Assembly (NCBI GenBank): GCA_038240665.1
Contig: JBBRGN010000141.1
Coordinates: forward strand, 1-12,382
Length of the DNA: 12,382 nucleotides
Direction: 5' to 3'
Source of the DNA: Haliscomenobacter sp038240665
GTDB lineage: Bacteria; Bacteroidota; Bacteroidia; Chitinophagales; Saprospiraceae
Made by a program: the position numbers and the translations under genes. A model generated the notes under the pieces. The model was given only the letters and a program-made list of their open reading frames with translations, searched no databases and was not told the DNA's origin. Positions 4,957 through 12,382 of this stretch are shown here, piece after piece (the first letter of the stretch is position 1; each line of letters begins with the position of its first letter).

Positions 4957-6615
4957 ATGAAATCTAATAACCTATTCCGCCGCAAACCCCTCAACATGTT
5001 GGTCCCTAATGAAGAGGGGCATGACTCCATGAATCGTACGCTTACGGTGCGCGACCTTACCTTCATGGGAATTGCTGCGGTGATTGGCGCCGGCATTTTT
5101 TCTACCATTGGCAGCGCCGCTTTTAACGGCGGACCAGGCGTGATTTTTTTATTTCTCATTACTGCGGTTACTTGCGGATTTACGGCTTTGTGCTATGCAG
5201 AGTTTGCTTCACGGGTGCCGGTATCCGGTAGCGCTTACACCTACTCGTATGTAACCTTTGGCGAGGTAGTAGCCTGGATCATTGGCTGGGCGCTGATTCT
5301 AGAATACGCCATTGGCAACGTGGTGGTCGCTATTTCCTGGAGCGCTTATTTCAACAACATCTTAAAAGCGCTTGGCTTACAATTGCCCGAATGGTTGACC
5401 ATCGGCTACCAGACCGCCAAATATGCTTATAATGCCGCAGTAGCGAATCATGAACCTTTAAAAGACTTGATTTACACCAAGGCGCCTTCCTTTTTAGGTG
5501 TTAAATTCATCATCAACCTTCCTGCTTTCGTCATTGTTGGGTTGGTCACCATGTTGGCCTATGTAGGCATCAAAGAAAGCAAACGCAGCGCCAATTTTAT
5601 GGTGATGCTCAAGTTGGTGGTGTTGGCATTTGTAGCGGTGGTAGGTTTTTATTACATCTTCTCCGAAAATACCACCAGCAACTGGACGCCCTTTTTACCC
5701 AATGGCATGGACGGCGTACTCAAAGGTGTATCGGCGGTATTTTTTGCCTATATCGGTTTTGATGCGATCTCCACCACTGCCGAGGAATGTTCCAATCCCC
5801 AACGCGACTTGCCCCGCGGAATGATGTACTCGTTGCTGATTTGTACCGTTATCTATGTGATTACCGCGTTGGTCATCACGGGGATGGTGAGTTATAAAGA
5901 ATTTGAAGGCGTAGCCGATCCCTTGGCTTACGTTTTTGAAAAAATCAACATGCAGAAGGTTGGTTTCTTCATTTCCATTAGTGCTGTAGTGGCGGCAACC
6001 AGTGTATTGCTGGTGTTCCAATTGGGGCAACCCCGCATTTGGATGAGCATGAGCCGCGATGGTTTGTTGCCGAAGCCTTTTTCGCGCGTACACCCTAAGT
6101 TTAAAACCCCTAGTTTTGCCACCATGGCCACGGGCGTTTTGGTCGGGGTGCCGGTTTTGTTTATTGACGATAAACTGATGACCGACCTCACCAGCATCGG
6201 AACTTTGTTTGCCTTTGTATTGGTTTGTGGCGGCGTGTTGTTGTTGCCAAAAAAAGAAAAAGAACCGGGCAAATTCAGCCTGCCTTATATCAATGGAAAA
6301 TTCATTGTACCGGCCATCGTTACCCTCTTTATCTGGCTTTTTTTTCCAAGAATTTCAAATGCTTGTTTTAATCTAAGCACCGAAGGCTACCAAGAGATTT
6401 TGTTTCTCCTATTCTTGCTATTGGCGATCGGCATAGCCATCATGACTTTGATGCGCAATTCTTCCTTGATACCGGTATTGGGTATGCTATGCTGTAGCTA
6501 CCTCATGATTGAAATTCCCGCCAAAAGTTGGCTGGTGTTTTTTGGCTGGATGGGTTTGGGTTTGTTGATTTACTTTACATACAGTGTCCGAAACAGCAAA
6601 TTGGCTAAAAACTAG
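4957..6615 (+). CDS. APC-superfamily amino acid permease (CAT-like)
   Basis: A 552-residue inner-membrane transporter, expected to import amino acids with a proton or by exchange. A hydrophilic N-terminus (FRRKPLNMLVPNEEGHDSMNRTL) leads into TM1 with the family hallmark MGIAAVIGAGIFSTIG (about 33-48). TM2 (about 60-85, GPGVIFLFLITAV...CYAEFASRVP) and TM3 (about 100-130) follow, and the TM6 region AVFFAYIGFDAISTTAEE is the conserved segment of the cationic amino acid transporter branch. I count 12 to 14 hydrophobic segments, the last ending at about 544 before a short basic tail. Length and motifs match YhdG/CAT-type permeases; whether cationic amino acids are the real substrate cannot be read from sequence. 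The stop is 11 bases before the M1 peptidase start with no terminator, so the two are probably co-transcribed. Confidence 0.92.
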   Translation: MKSNNLFRRKPLNMLVPNEEGHDSMNRTLTVRDLTFMGIAAVIGAGIFSTIGSAAFNGGPGVIFLFLITAVTCGFTALCYAEFASRVPVSGSAYTYSYVTFGEVVAWIIGWALILEYAIGNVVVAISWSAYFNNILKALGLQLPEWLTIGYQTAKYAYNAAVANHEPLKDLIYTKAPSFLGVKFIINLPAFVIVGLVTMLAYVGIKESKRSANFMVMLKLVVLAFVAVVGFYYIFSENTTSNWTPFLPNGMDGVLKGVSAVFFAYIGFDAISTTAEECSNPQRDLPRGMMYSLLICTVIYVITALVITGMVSYKEFEGVADPLAYVFEKINMQKVGFFISISAVVAATSVLLVFQLGQPRIWMSMSRDGLLPKPFSRVHPKFKTPSFATMATGVLVGVPVLFIDDKLMTDLTSIGTLFAFVLVCGGVLLLPKKEKEPGKFSLPYINGKFIVPAIVTLFIWLFFPRISNACFNLSTEGYQEILFLLFLLLAIGIAIMTLMRNSSLIPVLGMLCCSYLMIEIPAKSWLVFFGWMGLGLLIYFTYSVRNSKLAKN

Positions 6616-6626
6616 AATGTCCTCTG

Positions 6627-8282
6627 ATGAAAAAAAAGATTGCTCTGTTGATAAGCACAGCGCTGCTAAGCCTGCAACTGATGGCACAAGTAGCCATTTA
6701 CAACTCCGGTGGACCCCTGATGCCCGAACAGGCTGCCTACGACGTGACCTTTTATGGCTTAACGGTGCAAGTTTTTCCTACTACCGAACGGATTGACGGT
6801 CAGGTTATAGTCAAAGCTACGGTGGTACAACCCATGAATTACTTGGTGTTGGATTTAGATACCCTGCTGCAAATCAATTCCATTATTGAAGTAACTCCTG
6901 GTGGAAAAACCATTCCGCGGAGGGTTCGTAGGGACGGTGGTAAAATCTGGATCAGCCTAGGCAACACCCGTCAACATGGCGAAAAAATAAACGTTCAGGT
7001 CAATTATGGCGGCAAACCCCGCGTAGCGCCGCGCCCGCCTTGGGATTGTGGGGTTACCTGGGCAAAAACGCCTTCTGGCGCACCTTGGATCTCTACCACC
7101 TGCCAAACAAGCGGTGCCGATGTATGGTGGCCCGTGAAAGACCACGTGTCTGACGAGCCAGATTCAATGGCCATCAACATTCGGGTTCCAGATGATCTGG
7201 TCGCTGCGAGTAACGGTAAATTGCTGCGTACCGAATCCCATGGCGATGGCACGCGTACTTTTCATTGGTATGTCACCACCCCGATCAACGCTTATTGTGT
7301 GGCGTTAAATATTGCGCCGTACAAAGTGATTGAAGGCAAACACACCAGCGTGGCCGGAGATATATTCCCAGTTTTTTTCTATGTCATACCCGAAGATTAT
7401 GAAAAAGGGCAAAAACTGTTTACCGAGATTCAAGATCACATCAGTTTTTACGAAAAATACCTGGGCCCTTACCCTTTCCGCGCTGATAAATATGGCGTAG
7501 CCGAAACCTCTCATTTGGGTATGGAGCACCAGTCCATCATCGCATATGGCGCTAAATTCAACAACAGCTCCATGACGGGCAAAGACTGGGGATTTGATGC
7601 CCTCCACCACCACGAGTTTGGCCACGAGTGGTGGGGCAATATGGTCACCAATGCCGACTGGAAAGACATGTGGATCCATGAAGGCATTTGTACCTATATG
7701 CAAGCGCTGTATTTGGAAGATAAAAAAGGATTGACGGGTTATCATGATTACCTCAATGGCAGTCGCCGATTTGGCAATACGCTGGCGATTGGGCCTTTGA
7801 AAACTACCTCCGCGGCGGATATTTATAAAGCGCCGATCTACAACAAAGGTGCTTGGGCCGTTCATGTTTTGCGTTACTTGATGGGCAAAGATGCTTTATT
7901 GCGTTCTTTGCGGCGCATGTGTTACCCCGATCCGGCCATGGAAAAAGTTACCGATGGTCGCCAATGTCGTTTTGTAACCACCGAAGATTTCATGTTGATC
8001 TGCGAAAAGGAATCGGGGATGTCCTTGGGATGGTTTTTTGATGTTTACTTGCGTCAACCCGTTTTGCCTAAATTGATCACCAAAATTGAGCAAAATGAAA
8101 TGACCTTGCGTTGGGAAACACCGAATTGCTTGCCTTTCCCCATGCCAGTGGAGGTGAAAATTGACGGAAAAACCCAGCGCGTAGACGTCACCACTTCCGG
8201 GGTAACTTTGAAGTTTGCAGCAGGCAGTAAACCGGAAATTGATCCCGAAAAATGGGTGCTCTTTGACTTTGCAAAACCTTAA
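6627..8282 (+). CDS. Secreted M1-family metallo-aminopeptidase
   Basis: A 551-residue zinc exopeptidase expected to remove N-terminal residues from peptides outside the cytoplasm. Residues 1-20 are a signal peptide (MKKKIALLISTALLSLQLMA, then Gln). About 30-240 is the N-terminal beta domain. The catalytic domain carries the substrate-binding motif GMEHQS (298-303; His where many members have Asn) and the zinc site HEFGHEWWGN (His329, Glu330, His333) with the third ligand Glu352 in WIHEG. The candidate transition-state Tyr is Tyr405 in IYNKGAW. The last 80 or so residues form a beta-rich module; the long helical C-terminal domain of classic PepN is absent, so this is the short M1 type. It starts 11 bases after the permease stop. 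ATG 6627 was chosen because it begins a textbook signal peptide. No T9SS tail is visible, so it is probably periplasmic. Confidence 0.94.
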   Translation: MKKKIALLISTALLSLQLMAQVAIYNSGGPLMPEQAAYDVTFYGLTVQVFPTTERIDGQVIVKATVVQPMNYLVLDLDTLLQINSIIEVTPGGKTIPRRVRRDGGKIWISLGNTRQHGEKINVQVNYGGKPRVAPRPPWDCGVTWAKTPSGAPWISTTCQTSGADVWWPVKDHVSDEPDSMAINIRVPDDLVAASNGKLLRTESHGDGTRTFHWYVTTPINAYCVALNIAPYKVIEGKHTSVAGDIFPVFFYVIPEDYEKGQKLFTEIQDHISFYEKYLGPYPFRADKYGVAETSHLGMEHQSIIAYGAKFNNSSMTGKDWGFDALHHHEFGHEWWGNMVTNADWKDMWIHEGICTYMQALYLEDKKGLTGYHDYLNGSRRFGNTLAIGPLKTTSAADIYKAPIYNKGAWAVHVLRYLMGKDALLRSLRRMCYPDPAMEKVTDGRQCRFVTTEDFMLICEKESGMSLGWFFDVYLRQPVLPKLITKIEQNEMTLRWETPNCLPFPMPVEVKIDGKTQRVDVTTSGVTLKFAAGSKPEIDPEKWVLFDFAKP

Positions 8283-8304
8283 AAAATAGCATAAAACCTT
8301 TGCC

Positions 8305-9357
8305 ATGAAAACCATTAAAGGACCTGCCATTTTCCTCGCCCAATTTATGGGTTCCGAGGCTCCTTTCAACAGTCTGGATTCTGTATGTCAATGGGCGGCC
8401 GAAATCGGCTATAAAGGCATTCAGATCCCCACTTGGGATGATCGCCTGATTGATCTTAAAACCGCTTCCGAAAGCAAAACGTATTGCGACGAACTTAAAG
8501 GCCGGATTGAAAGTCACGGGTTGAATATTACTGAATTAGCAACCCACCTCCAAGGCCAGTTGGTAGCGGTACACCCAACCTACGACGCGCAGTTCGACGG
8601 TTTTGCGCCGGCAGCCGTTCACAACAATCCCAAAGCCCGTACCGAATGGGCGGTGCAGCAGTTGATCTACGCGGCCAAAGCTTGTCGCAACTTGGGTCTG
8701 ACTTCTCAGGTTACCTTTTCAGGCGCATTGTTGTGGCCATTTTTGTACCCTTGGCCTCAACGCCCCGGGGGATTGGTGGAAACGGGGTTCAAAGAACTCG
8801 CTAAGCGTTGGAAACCCATTTTGGATGTTTTTGATGAAAATGGCGTAGATGCCTGCTATGAACTGCACCCTGGGGAAGACCTCCACGATGGCGCTACTTT
8901 TGAAATGTTTTTGGAGGAATTGAAAGGCCATCCGCGGGTAAACATCAACTACGATCCAAGCCATTTTGTGTTGCAGTGCTTGGATTATCTGCAATTTATT
9001 GATTTCTACCACGATCGCATCAAAGCCTTTCACGTTAAAGATGCAGAATTCAATCCTACCGGGAAACAAGGTGTATACAGCGGTTACCAAGGTTGGGCGG
9101 ATCGCGCTGGCCGCTTCCGTTCCTTAGGCGATGGGCAGGTAGATTTCAGTGCCATCTTCAGCAAATTGTCGCAATACGGCTATGATGGCTGGGCGGTACT
9201 TGAATGGGAATGCTGCATCAAATCGCCAGATCAAGGTGCTCGCGAAGGCGCTCCATTTATCGAAGACCACATCATTGAAGTAACCGAACGGGCATTTGAT
9301 GATTTTGCCAATACGGGATCTGATGAGGCATTGAACCGTCGGATTCTAGGACTATAG
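8305..9357 (+). CDS. Cytoplasmic sugar phosphate isomerase/epimerase family protein
   Basis: A 350-residue TIM-barrel protein of the xylose-isomerase-like superfamily, with no export signal. The four metal ligands expected for the fold are visible: Glu186 in ACYELHPGED, Asp217 in NINYDPSH, His243 in AFHVKDAEF and Glu300 in AVLEWE. His188 and His220 are probably further active-site residues. It is a different subfamily from the Tat-leader protein upstream: longer, with insertions at about 85-110 and 250-275, and little shared sequence beyond the fold motifs. It begins 22 bases after the M1 peptidase stop with no terminator between, so it may belong to the permease-peptidase operon, although a sugar enzyme is not an obvious partner. 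AACCTTTG just before the start (8296-8303) resembles a -7 box but is too close to the ATG to be its promoter. Substrate unknown. Confidence 0.9.
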   Translation: MKTIKGPAIFLAQFMGSEAPFNSLDSVCQWAAEIGYKGIQIPTWDDRLIDLKTASESKTYCDELKGRIESHGLNITELATHLQGQLVAVHPTYDAQFDGFAPAAVHNNPKARTEWAVQQLIYAAKACRNLGLTSQVTFSGALLWPFLYPWPQRPGGLVETGFKELAKRWKPILDVFDENGVDACYELHPGEDLHDGATFEMFLEELKGHPRVNINYDPSHFVLQCLDYLQFIDFYHDRIKAFHVKDAEFNPTGKQGVYSGYQGWADRAGRFRSLGDGQVDFSAIFSKLSQYGYDGWAVLEWECCIKSPDQGAREGAPFIEDHIIEVTERAFDDFANTGSDEALNRRILGL

Positions 9358-9369
9358 ATTCGTCCATTC

Positions 9370-9389
9370 AAAACGGTAGCCGGTTTTTT
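9370..9389 (+). terminator. Weak terminator-like hairpin after the second isomerase gene
   Basis: A short imperfect stem (AAAACGG with CCGGTTT, one bulged G, 3-base TAG loop) merges into a run of six T. A second T run (9394-9400) follows without a stem. It may partly separate the M28 peptidase unit from the genes before it. Confidence 0.4.
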
Positions 9390-9497
9390 GGCATTTTTTT
9401 AAGGAATGAATCAATATTAGTATCCTAATTGTTGACTCATTTCTGAGCCATTGAACCAGCTGCCGTTTTGTTTTTTTTACCAGCCATAAACCTATCC

Positions 9498-11783
9498 ATG
9501 AAATCCAATGCTACTGGTCGCGTCGGCTTTGTCCTTTTTTTAGTTTTGTTGGGCTTTGTATTTCTAGCGCTTGAATTGGCCAACCCGCCGAGGGTAGTGC
9601 CCGCTTCCGCTGCGGCGAGTGAATTTTCAGCAGCACGGGCCATGAAAGATTTAAGGGTAGTGGCCAGGCGTCCTCACAGCGCAGGTACGGCTGAACACGA
9701 CTCTGTTTTGTCCTATTTGCTGCAACGCCTTAGAGATTTAGGATTAAAACCCCAGGTACAAAACAACATTGGGAGCCGAACCGCTGGCGATGATTTTATA
9801 CTGGCGGGACAAGCAAAAAATATTTTAGCCTTCCTTCCTGGAACCAACCCCAGCAAAACCGTGCTGGTAATGGCCCATTATGATTCACAACCCAATACTC
9901 CCGGTGCTACCGATGACGGTGCGGGCGTGGTTGCCATATTGGAAACCATCCGCGCCTTAAAAACGAATCCGCCCCTCAAAAACGATGTGCTCTTTCTCAT
10001 CACCGACCTAGAAGAAGATGGCTTGCTGGGCGCGAAAGCATTTGTGGATTACCATCCCGAAATCCTTAAAAACCTAGGCCTGGTATTGAATTACGAAGCC
10101 CGGGGCAATGCAGGAGCAAGTGTGACCTTTGAAGTCAATCCTGAGAATGGCTGGGTAGTACGCGAGTTTGCCAAAGCCGCGCCGTTTCCATTGGCCAATT
10201 CCCTTGCCTACGAGATCTACCGGTTGTTGCCCAATGATACCGATTTCTCGGTTTTTCGCCCCTTTAAAACAACGGGTTTAAACTCTGCTGGGGTGGATGG
10301 TTTTTCCTACTACCACAGCAAGGCGGACACCCCCGAAAATACCGATCAACGACTCCTCCAACACCATGGCAGCAACATGTTGGCTTTGGTTCGCCATTTT
10401 GGAGCCATTGCCATTACCGAGACCAAAGCACCCGATATTATTTTTTTCAACCCGTTTGGAAGTTGGTTGATTTACTATCCAGCGACGCTTGATTTCCCCT
10501 TGCAGCTTTTTACCGCCCTGCTTTTTGGACTTTTGTTTTTTATTGGTCTGCGCGGCGCGCGTTTTACCATCGTCCAAGTTCTATTGGGGGTGGCGGCATT
10601 TTTGGGGAGCACGGCGCTGGCGGTAGGATTGGGTTGGCTGGCGCAACAAGCCTTGATTGCTGGTTATCCGCAGTATGGCAATTTTGATGCCCACAATTAT
10701 TACAACAGCAGCGCTTATGCTGCTGCGTTTGCCAGCTTGGGGGTATTGTGCTTTGGGTTGGTCTATTCCTTTGTTTTTACCCCAAAAAACCGGGAAGGCC
10801 TGCTTATGGGTGCCTTGCTGCTGCTTACGGCGCTGGTTTTTGCGCTGGGTTATTTTTTAAAAACCGGGGCTTACCTGATCTATTACCCCTTGATTGTTGT
10901 CCTATTAGCCAATATGGTGCTTTGGCTGACCCGCATTGATCCCGAACAACGGCCCTGGCGTTATGCTTTGCTCCAAGGACTGGGGTTGCTCCCTGCAATT
11001 GGGTTGTGGGTGCCCCTGATTTACCTGTTCTACATCTTATTCAGTTTGGATCTTCCTTTTGGCGATTTGGGGCTTACCTGTTTGTTGCTTGGACTGGCTA
11101 TTCCCAGCATGTGGCTGTTGCATCAACGTCACCGCCGTTTGTTACCGCTTTTGGGGATTGCTGCTACGGTCGTCTCCTTGTTGGTTGGGCATTTTACTTC
11201 CGGCCATAGCGAGCGCTATCCGCTGAAATCTTCGTTGTTTTACCTGCAAAATCAAAATACTGGAAAATCGATTTGGGTATCCACGCAAGCCGATTTGGAC
11301 GACTGGAACCGCCAGTTTTTCAAAAATGGAAAAAAGGCGCCGTTAACCGAGTTTTACCCCACGGCAATGAGGCCAGTTTGGAAAAATCCAGCGCCCAAGA
11401 GCGACATTCCAGTAGTAGCAGTAACGATTGAAAAAGATTCTTTATCGGCCAAAGGCGAGCGTTGGTTGCGGGTACACATCCAACCAAAACATCCGGTGAA
11501 TACCCTGCGCGTTTACTTGCCGAATGGCGCTTCTTTATGGTCGATGAACGGGGTGAAATACCAACTAAAGCCCTTGGCACTGGTCATAAATTTTTGTGCC
11601 GTGCCCCCAGAAGGTTTAACCCTAGACCTTTCCTCCAGCATCCCTGGCCCACTGGAAATAAGCATCATGGAACACAGCGTGGGCTTGCCCGAAGCATTCC
11701 ACGTTCAGTGTCCCAAAGGATATATTCCGACAGCCAATATGGATGGTTTTTCTACACAAACCAAAAAAATGGTCAAACTATAG
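9498..11783 (+). CDS. M28-family zinc peptidase with multi-pass membrane region
   Basis: A 761-residue membrane-bound exopeptidase. One membrane anchor (about 8-26) precedes the M28 domain (about 40-310). The two-zinc site is complete: His127 in AHYDS, Asp139 in ATDDGAG, catalytic Glu172 and ligand Glu173 in DLEEDGLLG, Glu200 in NYEARG and His273 in YYHSKAD. From about 325 to 560 there are roughly eight hydrophobic segments, then a soluble beta-rich C-terminal domain of about 190 residues. This order (anchor, M28, membrane bundle, soluble tail) is that of the ER metallopeptidase 1 (FXNA)/vacuolar Pff1 type, so the catalytic domain should face the periplasm. A TTG at 9468 could add ten residues, but the ATG at 9498 begins the normal basic stretch before the anchor and is preferred. 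The gap before it is 140 bases and shows no clear promoter. The methyltransferase gene starts 6 bases after the stop. Confidence 0.92.
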   Translation: MKSNATGRVGFVLFLVLLGFVFLALELANPPRVVPASAAASEFSAARAMKDLRVVARRPHSAGTAEHDSVLSYLLQRLRDLGLKPQVQNNIGSRTAGDDFILAGQAKNILAFLPGTNPSKTVLVMAHYDSQPNTPGATDDGAGVVAILETIRALKTNPPLKNDVLFLITDLEEDGLLGAKAFVDYHPEILKNLGLVLNYEARGNAGASVTFEVNPENGWVVREFAKAAPFPLANSLAYEIYRLLPNDTDFSVFRPFKTTGLNSAGVDGFSYYHSKADTPENTDQRLLQHHGSNMLALVRHFGAIAITETKAPDIIFFNPFGSWLIYYPATLDFPLQLFTALLFGLLFFIGLRGARFTIVQVLLGVAAFLGSTALAVGLGWLAQQALIAGYPQYGNFDAHNYYNSSAYAAAFASLGVLCFGLVYSFVFTPKNREGLLMGALLLLTALVFALGYFLKTGAYLIYYPLIVVLLANMVLWLTRIDPEQRPWRYALLQGLGLLPAIGLWVPLIYLFYILFSLDLPFGDLGLTCLLLGLAIPSMWLLHQRHRRLLPLLGIAATVVSLLVGHFTSGHSERYPLKSSLFYLQNQNTGKSIWVSTQADLDDWNRQFFKNGKKAPLTEFYPTAMRPVWKNPAPKSDIPVVAVTIEKDSLSAKGERWLRVHIQPKHPVNTLRVYLPNGASLWSMNGVKYQLKPLALVINFCAVPPEGLTLDLSSSIPGPLEISIMEHSVGLPEAFHVQCPKGYIPTANMDGFSTQTKKMVKL

Positions 11784-11789
11784 CTTTGC

Positions 11790-12382
11790 ATGAAGACTTT
11801 TTCCCCAGCTGATATCATCGCCTACTACGACCAGACCGAGGTGCACTACCGCCTATTTTGGGGTTTGGAAAAAAGCATGGGATTGCACTACGGCATTTGG
11901 GATAAAGACGCCCGAACCCTGGTGAAAGCGGTAAAAAACACCAATCGACAATTGGCGCTACTGGGCAATATCACCGCGGATGATGTGGTACTTGATGCCG
12001 GATGCGGCGTGGGAGGATCGGCCATTTTTTTGGCCAAAATGCTGGGTTGTCGGGTCATTGGGATTACATTGAGTGAAAAACAAGTGGCAACTGCCACCTA
12101 TTTCGCCCAAGAACACGGCGTAAGTGACTTGGTGCATTTTTTGCCGATGGATTATACCCAGACTACATTTGCCGATGCCTCCTTCTCGGTGGTCTGGGCC
12201 ATTGAAAGCATGGAAACCGCAGCAGATAAAAGCCTATTTGTACAAGAAGCAAACCGCGTACTCAAACCTGGCGGGCGATTATTGGTAGGCGACGTGTTCA
12301 AAAATCATACCTTCCCGATCGATGAAGAACCCACAATGCGCGCCATGCTCAATGGTTGGGCGATGAGCGATGCCTTAACGAT
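11790..12382 (+). CDS. SAM-dependent class I methyltransferase (3' end outside window)
   Basis: The first 197 residues of a methyltransferase that runs off the window end. The N-terminus contains YYDQTEVHYRLFWG and MGLHYGIWD, the HYGxW-type sequence seen in small-molecule methyltransferases related to sterol C-24, tocopherol and cyclopropane-type enzymes. The SAM-binding motif I is VLDAGCGVGGSA (Asp69, Gly71, Gly73, Gly75). GITLSEKQVATA follows as the strand-2 acidic region (here Ser-Glu). MDYTQTTFADASFSVVWAIES is motif II, and EANRVLKPGGRLLVGDV is the motif typical of UbiE-like enzymes. The substrate is probably a lipid, quinone or other hydrophobic small molecule, but this is family-level inference. 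The start at 11790 lies 6 bases after the M28 peptidase stop, which indicates co-transcription with it. No truncation other than the window edge is seen. Confidence 0.9.
   Translation, partial: MKTFSPADIIAYYDQTEVHYRLFWGLEKSMGLHYGIWDKDARTLVKAVKNTNRQLALLGNITADDVVLDAGCGVGGSAIFLAKMLGCRVIGITLSEKQVATATYFAQEHGVSDLVHFLPMDYTQTTFADASFSVVWAIESMETAADKSLFVQEANRVLKPGGRLLVGDVFKNHTFPIDEEPTMRAMLNGWAMSDALT

Noticed and set aside
7305..7865. Long minus-strand frame of 186 codons opposite the M1 peptidase
   Set aside because: It is fully antisense to a gene with complete catalytic motifs, has no recognisable domain and no start signals, and reflects codon bias of the real gene. The same applies to the minus-strand frames at 2121-2630, 5695-6093 and 7896-8369.
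9468..9497. TTG start adding ten residues to the M28 peptidase
   Set aside because: The ATG at 9498 is followed by the expected short basic segment and membrane anchor; the added residues come from a T-rich stretch.
11462..11812. Overlapping + strand frame across the M28 peptidase end and methyltransferase start
   Set aside because: It is out of frame with both real genes, has no motif, and is read through the end of one and the start of the other.

Overview
The window is a run of genes all on the + strand, with moderate GC and short gaps. It comes from a member of the Bacteroidota, probably a Saprospirales/Haliscomenobacter-like bacterium. The evidence for the phylum is a C-terminal type IX secretion (T9SS) sorting domain on the amidase, several upstream boxes of the Bacteroidota form TAnnTTTG, no strong Shine-Dalgarno sequences before most starts, and signal peptides that would leave Gln at +1. 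The narrower placement is a guess from protein style.

Left part (1-2850): the 3' end of a mitochondrial-type aconitase gene closes with a strong intrinsic terminator. A secreted peptidoglycan amidase of the PGRP/Amidase_2 family with a T9SS tail follows. Next is a two-domain Nfu iron-sulfur carrier, which also ends in a very strong terminator. Aconitase is a [4Fe-4S] enzyme and Nfu delivers such clusters, so the two flanking genes are functionally compatible.

Middle (2740-3388): about 650 bases hold no convincing intact gene. Part of this stretch (about 2857-3207) has its own promoter-like sequence, many short inverted repeats, complementary ends and an intrinsic terminator, which makes it a candidate noncoding RNA gene. 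The opposite strand carries a frame interrupted by one stop that reads somewhat like a decayed protein. After it come a small TMEM220-family membrane protein and a TIM-barrel sugar phosphate isomerase/epimerase-like protein with a twin-arginine leader, followed by a terminator.

Right part (4755-12382): a control region with a repeated 11-base sequence precedes what looks like an operon: an APC-superfamily amino acid permease, a secreted M1 aminopeptidase and a second, cytoplasmic TIM-barrel isomerase-like protein. After a weak terminator-like site comes a second unit of a membrane-embedded M28 peptidase and, 6 bases later, a SAM-dependent methyltransferase cut by the window end. The permease and the two exopeptidases suggest breakdown of peptides outside the cytoplasm and uptake of the freed amino acids; this is inferred from gene order. 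No tRNA, rRNA, CRISPR array, insertion sequence or phage gene was seen.
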